64,000 nt of DNA from Novosphingobium terrae (GTDB lineage: Bacteria; Pseudomonadota; Alphaproteobacteria; Sphingomonadales; Sphingomonadaceae). Each line of letters begins with the position of its first letter. Position 1 is the stretch's first letter. Below the pieces are notes generated by a model. That model did no database searches. It was not told the DNA's origin and was given only the letters and a program-made list of their open reading frames with translations. The translations under genes and the position numbers were made by a program. Below are positions 24,161-32,254 of this stretch, piece by piece. Where the stretch lies: positions 434,001 to 498,000 of the forward strand of contig NZ_JABVZR010000001.1 in assembly GCF_017163935.1 (NCBI RefSeq). The letters run 5' to 3'.

Positions 24161-24371
24161 TGTGGGAAAAGCGGCGGCGCATCGTAAATTTTCCGCGCTT
24201 CGGGCATGGCTGCCGGGCGGAGTGCAGGGCATGCGGCAAGTGTTTGCCGGAAGGCGGCAATCTTCGGCCAGATGCTGAAAAGCCCCTGAAAAGCCCCGTT
24301 CTCCTGGTTGCCGGGGCGGATCAGGGCCTCTAGAATCCACCTTGAATTGCAATCAGGACTGCGCGCGGATC

Positions 24372-25127
24372 ATGAACTTTTCCTCGATGATCGACCCCTC
24401 CACCCTGGCCATCGTGCTGGGCGGGACGGTGCTGGCCACCTTCCTGCGGGCGGGATGGGCCGATTGGCGGTCTATGATCTCCCAACTGGGCGGCGCGTTG
24501 GGGCAGACCTTTGGCCTCTCGCGCCCCTTCGATGCCGAGGCCATGCGCGGCCGCGTCGCCCGCGCGCTTCAGGACATGCAGCGCGACGGCCTGCTGCGCG
24601 CCGAGCCGCGCCGCGTCGGCGACCCCGAATTCGACAGCGCCATCGCCACCATGATCACCCAGCGCTCCACCGCCGGTCTGAAGGGCCTGCTCGAACAGGC
24701 GCGCCAGAAGCGCCTTGCCCCGGCCATCGCCGCGGTCAACACGCTGGGCCTCTCTGCCGAGCTGGCGCCGGTCTTCGGGCTGGGCGGCACGCTGATCTCG
24801 CTCTCGCGCCTGCCCGCCAATGGTGTGGACCGCAGCGCCTATATGGGCGCCATCGGCATGGCGGTGCATGCCACGCTCTATGGTCTGATCCTCGCGCACC
24901 TTGTGCTGGCCCCGCTGGCCCGCCTTGTCGAGCGCCGCATGATCCATGAGGACAAGGCCCGTCAGGCGCTGGCCCACTGGCTGGAGGCCGAGATCGCCGA
25001 GGCCACGCCCGGCGGCAATGGCGCCACCCCGCCAAGCCGCGAAAGCCATGGGCGCGGTGAGCGCGCCTCCCGCGCGGACGGTCCGGTGCCGTCGCCGCGT
25101 CTTGTTCAGCCGGGCGGTCAGGCGTGA
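24372..25127 (+). CDS. Second MotA/TolQ/ExbB-type proton channel subunit
   Basis: 251 aa from ATG 24372; an ATG at 24387 is also possible. Membrane segments lie near residues 8-26, 125-150 and 155-185. They carry MotA-like TM3 and TM4 signatures: LSAELAPVFGLGGTLISLSR and GMAVHATLYGLILAHLVLAP. The cytoplasmic loop between the first and later helices (about 30-120) is Arg/Gln-rich. The C-terminal ~45 residues are hydrophilic and Gly/Ser-rich. It is transcribed away from flgB, overlaps the next gene by 4 bp, and differs strongly from the motA at 14960. It may be an accessory stator or a TolQ/ExbB-like energiser. Confidence 0.8.
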   Translation: MNFSSMIDPSTLAIVLGGTVLATFLRAGWADWRSMISQLGGALGQTFGLSRPFDAEAMRGRVARALQDMQRDGLLRAEPRRVGDPEFDSAIATMITQRSTAGLKGLLEQARQKRLAPAIAAVNTLGLSAELAPVFGLGGTLISLSRLPANGVDRSAYMGAIGMAVHATLYGLILAHLVLAPLARLVERRMIHEDKARQALAHWLEAEIAEATPGGNGATPPSRESHGRGERASRADGPVPSPRLVQPGGQA

Positions 25128-25591
25128 GCATTCGCGGCGGCATAGGCTGGCAGACGCTGCTGGCCGACCTCTCGCTGATCCTCTTTATGGTGACCGCCGC
25201 CGCCATGGCCGAGCCCACGGAGCCCGCAGGCAAGGCGGCTCAGGCCCATCCGGCGCCCCCGCCGCCCCCTCCGCCGCCGCCGAAATCCGCGCCCGATCTG
25301 GTTGATCCCACGCGCGCGCAGCCGCTGGCGATCTGGCGTGAGGCGCCCGGTGGCCCCGGCATCGACGCATGGCTCGCCAGTCAGCAGCCGGACAGCCGCC
25401 AGCGCCTGACGATCACCCTGCGCTATCCGCCCGAGGCGCAGTCCCATGCGATCGTCAACATCGCCCGGCTGACTCAGGAGGCGGGAGCCATGGGCCAGAA
25501 GGCGCGGATCATCATGGAGCCTGAAGCGGCCGGGGCGCCGTCCGAGGTGCTCGCCTCGCTCGCCTATGATCTGGGTGGGCAGCCGCAGTAA
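25124..25591 (+). CDS. Small stator B-subunit-like protein (MotB/TolR/ExbD type) without OmpA domain
   Basis: 155 aa, GTG start overlapping the upstream stop (GTGA). One membrane helix (about residues 9-28) reads WQTLLADLSLILFMVTAAAM and has an aspartate at residue 15, the position of the proton carrier in MotB, TolR and ExbD. A proline tract (about 43-53) forms a linker. The periplasmic part (about 55-155) contains QRLTITLRYPPEAQ and a helical region but lacks a recognisable peptidoglycan-binding NRR motif. With the preceding gene it forms a complete A/B proton-channel pair. A target other than the cell wall, or wall contact by another partner, has to be assumed. Confidence 0.65.
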   Translation: MSIRGGIGWQTLLADLSLILFMVTAAAMAEPTEPAGKAAQAHPAPPPPPPPPPKSAPDLVDPTRAQPLAIWREAPGGPGIDAWLASQQPDSRQRLTITLRYPPEAQSHAIVNIARLTQEAGAMGQKARIIMEPEAAGAPSEVLASLAYDLGGQPQ

Positions 25592-25610
25592 GGTTTTTCA
25601 GGACAATAGC

Positions 25611-25780
25611 AGGGAAAGGCGAGGGGGCAGGTCGATCCTTGCGCCTGAGCTCTCCACCTCAAGCGCCGTAGGCATGAAATCCCGAGATGATTGCCTGCGA
25701 CGCGGCGACCTTCCCCAAGGCTGAACCCGAAGCGCGATGCTGACAGAACCCGGGAGCGCGAGGGTGTAACACCCTCGCAT
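25611..25780. repeat. Composite inverted intergenic repeat, copy A
   Basis: The right half (from GCCTGCGACGCGGCGA to the cap GGGAGCGCGAGGGTGTAACACCCTCGCA, split here, at 25752-25779) is a good alpha unit. The left half is a shortened, decayed beta unit: CTCTCCACCTCAAGCGCCGTAGGC is recognisable, but its cap palindrome is reduced to a GCGAGGGGG remnant. This is the only copy lying between co-directional genes (stator-like gene and flgA). Confidence 0.75.
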
Positions 25781-25871
25781 TTTCTCTTCCTTCTTCCTCC
25801 CCAAAATATGGCACGAAGATTGCTTGATCCTGACCATAATCCTGTCCCTTATCATGTCAGGGCCACAAACG

Positions 25872-26402
25872 ATGCGACTGTCTCTAAAATTGATGGCTGT
25901 GCTGCCCTTGCTGGCTGCCGGCTCCGCCATGGCGCAAGGCGCCTACACTGATCCTGCCGCGATCGACCGCGAGGTGGCTGCCTTCACCGGCGTGCCCATC
26001 GGCGGCACGGGCGGCGCTACCTTGCCGGTTGACCGGCGGCTGCGGCTTGCCGCTTGCCGTTCGCCGCTGAGCGTGTCGTGGCGTGCCTCACGCCATGACT
26101 CGCTGGTGGTGGAATGCCCTGATCCGGGCAGCTGGCACCTGTTCGTGCCGGTGCGCGCGGCGCCTGCCGCTGCGGTTTCCTCCACGCCGGCCATCATGCG
26201 CGGCGAGGCGGTGACCATTGCGGTGGCCGGGGACGGTTTTGCCGTCACCCAGCCGGGCGAGGCCATGGAAGCCGGCGCCGTGGGCGAGTGGATCCGGGTG
26301 CGCTCGGTGCATGCGGGCAACCGCCAGCCGGGCCAGACGAGCGATGCGATCCGCGCGCGGATCGTGCGCCCGGGCGAGGTCGAAGTGCCGCTGGAAGAGT
26401 GA
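25872..26402 (+). CDS. flgA: Flagellar P-ring assembly chaperone FlgA
   Basis: 176 aa from ATG 25872, which gives a compact signal peptide (MRLSLKLMAVLPLLAAGSAMA); a longer frame to 25824 adds a second hydrophobic stretch and is less likely. The C-terminal SAF-like domain reads IMRGEAVTIAVAGDGFAVTQ and then GAVGEWIRVRS. FlgA is a periplasmic chaperone for FlgI. Two cysteines in the first half (AACRSP; VVECPD) could form a disulfide. It precedes flgM by 166 bp. Confidence 0.9.
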   Translation: MRLSLKLMAVLPLLAAGSAMAQGAYTDPAAIDREVAAFTGVPIGGTGGATLPVDRRLRLAACRSPLSVSWRASRHDSLVVECPDPGSWHLFVPVRAAPAAAVSSTPAIMRGEAVTIAVAGDGFAVTQPGEAMEAGAVGEWIRVRSVHAGNRQPGQTSDAIRARIVRPGEVEVPLEE

Positions 26403-26527
26403 TGGACGGGCCCGAAAAGCGGGCGCGGCGGGTGACGGCAGCTTCTTGCCGCAAGAATTTGCCGTTCGCTGTCGGGACTTGTCAAAAACTGCCGTCCGAA
26501 TTTGTTGTTTGCCTTAAAAGCCGCGGT

Positions 26528-26545
26528 GCGGCACCGTTCTTGACA
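26528..26545 (+). promoter_or_regulatory. Sigma-54-like promoter before flgM (imperfect)
   Basis: GGCACCGTTCTTGAC has the -24 GG at 26530-26531 and, after exactly 10 bases, GA rather than GC at 26542-26543. The predicted start would be near 26554, leaving a very short leader with AAGGAGCGG before the flgM ATG at 26569. The broken -12 element makes this uncertain. Confidence 0.4.
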
Positions 26546-26568
26546 GTGGAAACGCAAGGAGCGGAACC

Positions 26569-26940
26569 ATGTCGAGCATCGCATCCGGCCCCGGCCTCGG
26601 TTCGGGCTACAATGTTGATTTAAGCGTGCAGCAGGTCGGTGCGACCGAATCCCGGCTGTCGCTGAACACCGACGCCAACGCGGCGGCCACGGCCAACTCC
26701 GCGAGCGTCAATCTGGCTGCCAACACGCAAGTGTCGGCCAGCACCGCCGCCGCGACCAGCGCCACCAGCGCTCAGGCCGTGGTGACCTCCACACAGGCGA
26801 GCGCCGGGGCGGCGCCCGTCGATACCGACCGCGTCGCCACCATCAAAAAGGCGATCGAGGACGGTAATTACCCCCTCGTCCCGACCAAGATCGGCGATGC
26901 CATGATCGCCGCGGGCATGTTGCTGAGGATCAACAAATGA
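26569..26940 (+). CDS. flgM: Anti-sigma-28 factor FlgM
   Basis: 123 aa. The N-terminal ~80 residues are Ala/Ser/Thr-rich and probably disordered. The C-terminal ~40 residues (VDTDRVATIKKAIEDGNYPL, KIGDAMIAA) match the FliA-binding helices of FlgM. FlgM holds FliA inactive until the hook is finished and FlgM is exported. AAGGAGCGG precedes the ATG. Its stop overlaps the flgN start by 4 bp. Confidence 0.9.
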   Translation: MSSIASGPGLGSGYNVDLSVQQVGATESRLSLNTDANAAATANSASVNLAANTQVSASTAAATSATSAQAVVTSTQASAGAAPVDTDRVATIKKAIEDGNYPLVPTKIGDAMIAAGMLLRINK

Positions 26941-27338
26941 AGCATCAGTTTGCCGGTTCCAGCGCTCTTCTGACCCGCGACCCGATCTCGCGCAGCGACA
27001 CGCTGCGTCGTATGATCGAGTTGCTGCGGCATGAGCGGGAAGCGCTGACCGGCATGGACATGGATTCGATCATGGGCTGCGCTCATGACAAATATGTCCT
27101 GTGCGAAGAGCTTGAAGCTGCCGGCGATGACCATATCGACGAGGAAACGCGGGGGCTGATCGATGCCGCGCGCCGCCTCAACGAGGTGAACCGCCAGCTG
27201 CGCAACCTGATTGCCGCCAATGTCGCGGCGCGGCTCAGCGCGCTGTCGGGCGGTGCCGCTCTCTACAAGGCACAGACGGGGCAGGCCTTGCGGCCCCAGG
27301 GCGTGCCTGCCTACACCTACACCGGCGCGCGCGCCTGA
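26937..27338 (+). CDS. flgN: Flagellar export chaperone FlgN
   Basis: 133 aa, mostly alpha-helical (MIELLRHEREALTGMDMDSI; LIDAARRLNEVNRQLRNLIA), as expected of the FlgN chaperone for FlgK and FlgL. It overlaps flgM by 4 bp, the widespread flgM-flgN pairing. The sequence family is weakly conserved, so synteny supports the call. Confidence 0.82.
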   Translation: MKHQFAGSSALLTRDPISRSDTLRRMIELLRHEREALTGMDMDSIMGCAHDKYVLCEELEAAGDDHIDEETRGLIDAARRLNEVNRQLRNLIAANVAARLSALSGGAALYKAQTGQALRPQGVPAYTYTGARA

Positions 27339-27373
27339 TCTGCCAGAGGCGGGGCGACGCTTGGGATTGTTTG

Positions 27374-27397
27374 GAACATGCGCGAATGCGCATGTTC
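27374..27397 (+). terminator. Hairpin after flgN, first of two
   Basis: GAACATGCGC-GAAT-GCGCATGTTC is a perfect 10-bp stem with a 4-nt loop, 35 bp past the flgN stop. No U-run follows. Confidence 0.55.
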
Positions 27398-27415
27398 AGA
27401 GCGGGTCGGTGCCGC

Positions 27416-27441
27416 AAAATCCGGTTCTTTCGCCGGATTTT
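27416..27441 (+). terminator. Hairpin after flgN, second of two (terminator-like)
   Basis: AAAATCCGG-TTCTTTCG-CCGGATTTT is a perfect 9-bp stem ending in TTTT. It probably ends the flgM-flgN transcript ahead of the next sigma-54 promoter. Confidence 0.65.
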
Positions 27442-27511
27442 CAAACAACCTTTGAGCGCCCCTGCAGTTTTTTCGCCCTTGAGCTGCGGTTCGGGCGGCA
27501 AAAATTAGAAA

Positions 27512-27528
27512 TTGGCACGCGGCTTGCT
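27512..27528 (+). promoter_or_regulatory. Sigma-54 promoter of the transglycosylase-flhA-fliA operon
   Basis: TTGGCACGCGGCTTGCT matches YTGGCACG-N4-TTGCW exactly, with GG at 27514-27515 and GC at 27526-27527. The predicted start is near 27539, about 28 nt before the favoured TTG start at 27567. It places fliA, hence late genes, under FlbD/RpoN control. Confidence 0.9.
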
Positions 27529-27566
27529 TAAATTGTTTTCGGAACCCTTTGTTTCGGGAGCAGGGC

Positions 27567-28514
27567 TTGAGCCAGCCAGATCTGACAGGCGCCCAATGGG
27601 CCGCCTCCATCGCCACGGACCCGTCCTCGCAGCGTGATGCCTCGCGCGCGGCCATTGCCCGCGCGGCAGGGGCCAGCGGCGTGGACTTCAACTATCTTCT
27701 CGCTCAGGCGAAGCTGGAATCGAGCCTCGATCCGCGCGCCCAGGCGGCGACCTCCAGCGCGCGCGGACTGTATCAGTTCACCAATGCGACCTGGCTGAAT
27801 ACGCTGCAAAAACATGGCTCTATGCTTGGCCTGTCGGGTGCTTCGGTGGCCGATCCCATGGCGCGCGCGCAGATGATGGCGATGCGCGACGATCCCAACG
27901 CTTCGGCGATGATGGCGGCGGGCCTTGCTGGCGACAATCAGGTGGCGCTGACCAATGCGCTGGGCCGCACGCCGGATGCCAGCGAGTTGTATCTGGCGCA
28001 TTTTCTGGGTGCCGAGGGCGCCACGAAATTCCTCTCCGCCATGGCTGCCGATCCCACGCAGAGCGCGGCGGCGATCAACCCCAAGGCGGCGGCCAGCAAT
28101 CAGGCGATCTTTTTCGCGCCCGGCGGCATGCCCCGCAGCCTGGGTCAGGTGATGGACCTGCTGCGCGGCAAGATGACCCGCGCGATGAACAGCGAGGACG
28201 GCAATTTCGATCCGCTGACCACGGCAAACTACGGCGCCTATGGCGGCGGCGTGAGCTGGGCGGAAGCCACGGTTCCCGCACCTTTGCCCGATCCGGCAAC
28301 GATGGGCGGCCCGCTGGCCCGGCAGTTTGCTGCCGCCCGCGACGGCGATTTTGCCGCTTCGTCCGGCAATGGCTCCGGCGCGGGGGATGGCGGCAACACG
28401 CGGCTGTCGATGGCCGATACGCTTCAGAATGTCTTCGGTGGCGGGGGTGACGGCAGTGCCGCGCCTGCCGCGGTGCGCGCCGCCTATGGCCGCCTGAAAT
28501 CCATGGGCCTGTGA
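27567..28514 (+). CDS. Flagellar lytic transglycosylase (SLT domain)
   Basis: 315 aa from a TTG at 27567 preceded by GGGAGCAGGG; another TTG six codons upstream is possible. Residues 35-150 form an SLT-type lysozyme-like domain with catalytic Glu51 in LLAQAKLESSLDP and the ARGLYQFTNATW motif (about 65-76). No signal peptide is visible, consistent with export by the flagellar apparatus or with rod association. It very likely supplies the wall-opening activity that the single-domain FlgJ lacks. flhA follows after 10 bp. Confidence 0.85.
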   Translation: MSQPDLTGAQWAASIATDPSSQRDASRAAIARAAGASGVDFNYLLAQAKLESSLDPRAQAATSSARGLYQFTNATWLNTLQKHGSMLGLSGASVADPMARAQMMAMRDDPNASAMMAAGLAGDNQVALTNALGRTPDASELYLAHFLGAEGATKFLSAMAADPTQSAAAINPKAAASNQAIFFAPGGMPRSLGQVMDLLRGKMTRAMNSEDGNFDPLTTANYGAYGGGVSWAEATVPAPLPDPATMGGPLARQFAAARDGDFAASSGNGSGAGDGGNTRLSMADTLQNVFGGGGDGSAAPAAVRAAYGRLKSMGL

Positions 28515-28524
28515 GGAAACACTG

Positions 28525-30666
28525 ATGAACCGTCTCTTCACCGCCTTCAGCCCGCAGAGCTTCGCGCTGCCGGCCGGCATTCTCACCATCATCGTGCTGA
28601 TGGTGGTGCCGATCCCGGCCTTCATGCTCGACGTGTTCTTCGTCTTCAACATCGCCCTTTCGGTGGCGGTGCTGATGGCCTCGATGAATGCGGCCAAGCC
28701 GCTGGACTTCTCCTCTTTCCCCTCGGTGCTGCTGTTTGCCACGCTGCTCCGCCTCGCGCTCAACGTCGCCTCCACCCGCGTGGTGCTGGTGCATGGGCAT
28801 GAGGGCGGCGCGGCGGCCGGCCATGTGATCGAGGCCTTTGGCGAATTCCTGATCGGCGGCAATTTCGCGGTCGGCATCTTCGTCTTCCTGATCCTGATGA
28901 TCATCAACCTTGTGGTGATCACCAAGGGCGCGGGCCGCGTGTCGGAAGTGTCGGCGCGTTTCACCCTGGACGCTTTGCCCGGCAAGCAGATGGCGATCGA
29001 CGCCGATCTGGCCGCCGGCCTGATGAGTGCCGAGGACGCCAAGGCCCGCCGCCGCGAAATCTCCACCGAGGCCGATTTCTACGGTTCGATGGATGGTGCC
29101 TCCAAATTCGTGAAGGGCGACGCCGTTGCCGCCCTGCTGATCCTTGCCGTGAACGTGATTGCCGGTTTCTGCCTTGGCATGATCTCGCACGGGCTGAGCG
29201 CCAGCGAGGCCGCCAGCCGCTACATCTCGCTGTCGGTGGGTGACGCCCTTGTGGCGCAGGTGCCTGCGCTGCTGCTCTCCATCGCCGCTGCCGTGATCGT
29301 CACACGTGTGAACGATACGCGCAATCTGGCCGGCCAGATCGGCGGCCAGTTCGCCAGCCCCGACATCTGGCTGCCCGTGGCGCTGATTCTGGGTGCCATC
29401 GGCTTCATCCCGGCCATGCCGCAGCGCGTCTTCCTGCCCGCCGCCGCCATCGCCTTCTTCATCTGGCGCAAGCTCAACAAGCGCGACAAGCTGGCCAAGG
29501 CCATCGCCGCTATGCCCCCCGTCGTGCCGCCCGCCGATCCCGGCAAGATCACGCTGGGCGAGGTCTCCGACCATACGCTCGTCACGGTCGAGCTGGGTTA
29601 TGGGCTGGTGCAGCTGGTCGATGAAAAGCGCGGCGCGCCGCTCGTCAGCCGCATCACCGGTGTGCGCAAGCAGCTCTCGCAGACCTTCGGTTTCATCGTC
29701 CCTCAGTTCCGCGTGCGTGACAGCCTCGATATGGGCCCCAGCGACTATCGCATCATTCTGGGCGGCGTGGTGCTGGGCGGATCGACGGTGATGGTCGACA
29801 AGGTGCTGGCCATCGATGCGGGCGAGGCCAATCCTCAGGCCCATATCCGCGGCATCGAGACGCGCGATCCCTCCTTCGGCTGCCCCGGCTACTGGATCGA
29901 CCCGCCGCTGCGCGATATGGCGATTGCCGAGGGCTATCTGACCGTTGACGCCAGCACCGTGATCGCCACCCATCTCAACCAGATGATGGCCGAGCGTGCC
30001 CATGCCCTGCTGGGCGCCGATGAGGTCAAGACCCTGCTCGAAGCGCTCAAGCTGCGCGCCGGGGCTCTGGTGGAAACCGTCTATCCCACCCCGCTCAGCC
30101 TGGCGGCCATGACCCGCCTGCTGCGCAACCTGCTGGAAGACGGCATTTCCATCGCCCATCCGCTGCCGATCCTGCAGTCCATCGCCCAGGCGGTGCAGAT
30201 CACGCAGGAGCACGACCGCATCATCGATATGGTCCGCGCCGATCTGGGCGGTCTGATCGTCAGCAGCATCTGCCCGCCCAACGAGCGCCTGCCGGTGGTG
30301 ACCCTCGATTCCTCGCTGGAGGCGATGATTTCGCAGGGGCTGATCGATCCGGTCACCAACCAGCCGCTGATCGAGCCCGATCTGGCGCGGACCATTGGCG
30401 AACGTGTCGCCGGTGTGGTTGCTCAGCGCGGTCCTTCGGCCTCTTCGGTGGCGATGATCGTCCAGCCGCGCCTGCGCCGGGCTCTGGCCGCGCTGCTCAA
30501 GCTGCGTGCGCCCGGCTGCGTGGTGATGTCGATCACCGAACTGCCCGAAACCCAGCCGGTGGAGGTGATCTGTGTGGTGGGCGAACAGCCCCAGCAGCAG
30601 CCGCAGCTGACCCACCAGCCTTCCGCCGCTTATCCATCCAGCCCTGTCGAGAGTATGGCTGCATGA
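28525..30666 (+). CDS. flhA: Flagellar export gate protein FlhA
   Basis: 713 aa. The N-terminal ~330 residues carry eight membrane segments with LLRLALNVASTRVVL and the conserved FHIPEP-family loop (FVKGDAVAALLILAVNVIAG). The C-terminal cytoplasmic domain (about 360-690) binds chaperone-substrate complexes. FlhA is the export-gate ring through which FliI/FliJ energise secretion. A Gln/Pro tail ends the protein. Its stop overlaps fliA by 4 bp. Confidence 0.98.
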   Translation: MNRLFTAFSPQSFALPAGILTIIVLMVVPIPAFMLDVFFVFNIALSVAVLMASMNAAKPLDFSSFPSVLLFATLLRLALNVASTRVVLVHGHEGGAAAGHVIEAFGEFLIGGNFAVGIFVFLILMIINLVVITKGAGRVSEVSARFTLDALPGKQMAIDADLAAGLMSAEDAKARRREISTEADFYGSMDGASKFVKGDAVAALLILAVNVIAGFCLGMISHGLSASEAASRYISLSVGDALVAQVPALLLSIAAAVIVTRVNDTRNLAGQIGGQFASPDIWLPVALILGAIGFIPAMPQRVFLPAAAIAFFIWRKLNKRDKLAKAIAAMPPVVPPADPGKITLGEVSDHTLVTVELGYGLVQLVDEKRGAPLVSRITGVRKQLSQTFGFIVPQFRVRDSLDMGPSDYRIILGGVVLGGSTVMVDKVLAIDAGEANPQAHIRGIETRDPSFGCPGYWIDPPLRDMAIAEGYLTVDASTVIATHLNQMMAERAHALLGADEVKTLLEALKLRAGALVETVYPTPLSLAAMTRLLRNLLEDGISIAHPLPILQSIAQAVQITQEHDRIIDMVRADLGGLIVSSICPPNERLPVVTLDSSLEAMISQGLIDPVTNQPLIEPDLARTIGERVAGVVAQRGPSASSVAMIVQPRLRRALAALLKLRAPGCVVMSITELPETQPVEVICVVGEQPQQQPQLTHQPSAAYPSSPVESMAA

Positions 30667-31436
30667 TCCACGACCACAAACCTTTCCTCGCTGCCGCCAA
30701 CCCCATCCAGCTGAAAGGACCCGGCGGGCGCCGCATCGCCGCGGCCTATGGCGACGATCCGGGCGACCGCGTGCGCCGCTTCATGCCGATGGTCCGCCGT
30801 CTTGCCTGGCATTTGCAGGGCGGGCGCGACGGGATCGAGGTGGAAGACCTGATGCAGGCGGGCCTTGTTGCCCTCACCGAATGCGCGCAAAAGCACAATG
30901 GCCCAGGCGAGGACGGCTTTGCCGCTTACGCCAAGATGCGGGTGAGGGGGGCGATGGTCGATCTGATCCGCCGCCATGTGCCCTTGTCGCGCGGGGCCGT
31001 CGAGCGGCGGCGTCTGGTGCGTGAGAAGCACACGCTGCTCACCAACCGGCTGGGGCGCGAACCCAAGGACACCGAGCTGGCCGAGGAAATGGGCATGACT
31101 CTGGCCGAGCTGGAAGGGCTGCGCATGTCGTCGGAACCGCTGCGTTTCGAGGCGCTGGATGAGACCTATTCCGACAGCTCCATGGCCTTTGCCGACGATC
31201 AGCCCGACAGCTTCACCCTGTTGCAGGATGAGGAATTGCGGCAGAGCGTTGCCGGTGCCATCGGCGAATTGCCGGAGCGCCTGCAAATGGTGATCCAGCT
31301 CTATTTCGTGGAAGAGCTGAACCTTGCCGAAATCGCCGAGGTGCTGAACGTTTCCATCCCGCGCGTGCATCAGTTGAAGGCGCAGGCCATCGACAAGCTG
31401 CGCAGCGCGCTGAGTGGCCTTGCCGATGTGATGTAG
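30663..31436 (+). CDS. fliA: RNA polymerase sigma-28 factor FliA
   Basis: 257 aa. Region 2 includes IEVEDLMQAGLVAL and GFAAYAKMRVRGAMVDLIRR, region 3 GREPKDTELAEEMGMTLAEL, and region 4 LPERLQMVIQLYFVEELNL followed by a helix-turn-helix (LAEIAEVLNVSIPRVHQLK). It directs late flagellar genes and is held by FlgM (26569). It is translationally coupled to flhA. Confidence 0.96.
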   Translation: MIHDHKPFLAAANPIQLKGPGGRRIAAAYGDDPGDRVRRFMPMVRRLAWHLQGGRDGIEVEDLMQAGLVALTECAQKHNGPGEDGFAAYAKMRVRGAMVDLIRRHVPLSRGAVERRRLVREKHTLLTNRLGREPKDTELAEEMGMTLAELEGLRMSSEPLRFEALDETYSDSSMAFADDQPDSFTLLQDEELRQSVAGAIGELPERLQMVIQLYFVEELNLAEIAEVLNVSIPRVHQLKAQAIDKLRSALSGLADVM

Positions 31437-31540
31437 TTGTTCCGGCCTGCTGTGATGAGAGGCGCGACCCCCAAGGGCGACCTAAGTATCAAGGCGCGTC
31501 CCATTGTCGCGGCAGGGCGGAACTGCTATGTCACAATGCC

Positions 31541-32239
31541 ATGTCTTCATGTGATACTTGCGTCGTGCGGAACAGAGCCATCTGTTCGGCTTTGGACGAA
31601 TCCGAGATCAGCGCGCTCAACACCATCGGGCGGCGGCGCAATCTTGCCGCCGGTGAAAGCCTGATCTGGGAGGGCGAGGATTCGGTCCTCGTTGCCAATG
31701 TGATCGAGGGGGTGCTCAAGCTCTCCACCGGCACGGAAGACGGGCGCGAGCAGATCGTGGGCGTGGTCTATCCCAGCGATTTTATCGGGCGGCCCTTTGG
31801 CGGCACCACCAACCATGGCGTGACGGCTCTGACCGATGCGCGGGTCTGCGTGTTCAGCCGCGTGGATTTCGACGGTTTCGCCCGCAAGCATCCCGAGCTT
31901 GAGCACAAGCTGCTTCAGCGCACGCTGGGCGAGCTGGACCGCACGCGCCGCTGGATGCTGCTGCTGGGCCGCAAATCGGCGAGCGAAAAGGTCGCCAGCT
32001 TCCTGATCGAGCTGTCTGACCGTTTGGCGCCTTTGACCTGCGAGGGCGAGGGGGACGGCATTGCCGCACGCTTCCATCTGCCCTTCTCGCGCCAGCAGAT
32101 CGCTGACGTTCTGGGCCTGACCATCGAGACCGTCAGCCGCCAGTTCACCCGGTTGAAGACCGAGGGGCTGATCGACCTGCCCAGTCGCCGCGAGGTGGTG
32201 ATCGCTGACCGCCATGCGTTGATCGCTGAGGCGGGTTGA
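31541..32239 (+). CDS. fnrL: Fnr-type oxygen-sensing transcriptional regulator (FnrL-like)
   Basis: 232 aa. N-terminal cysteines 4, 7 and 15 (CDTCVVRNRAIC) plus one in RVCVFSR (about residue 105) match the four [4Fe-4S] ligands of FnrL. A cyclic-nucleotide-like beta-barrel (about 25-130) and dimerisation helix lead to a Crp-type helix-turn-helix, FSRQQIADVLGLTIETVSRQ, whose ETVSR is the Fnr recognition helix for TTGA half-sites. Boxes of that type flank ompW-ccoN, hemN and the candidate small RNA, making this the likely regulator of the block. No complete Fnr box was seen before the gene itself. Confidence 0.92.
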   Translation: MSSCDTCVVRNRAICSALDESEISALNTIGRRRNLAAGESLIWEGEDSVLVANVIEGVLKLSTGTEDGREQIVGVVYPSDFIGRPFGGTTNHGVTALTDARVCVFSRVDFDGFARKHPELEHKLLQRTLGELDRTRRWMLLLGRKSASEKVASFLIELSDRLAPLTCEGEGDGIAARFHLPFSRQQIADVLGLTIETVSRQFTRLKTEGLIDLPSRREVVIADRHALIAEAG

Positions 32240-32254
32240 AGAAGGAAGAGAAGA

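Noticed and set aside
28075..30615. Minus-strand open frame of 846 codons opposite flhA
   Set aside because: Antisense shadow of flhA with low-complexity His/Gly/Gln composition and no start signal.
31490..31540. Fnr half-site (ATCAA) before the Fnr-type regulator
   Set aside because: The other half-site is missing, so autoregulation cannot be claimed.
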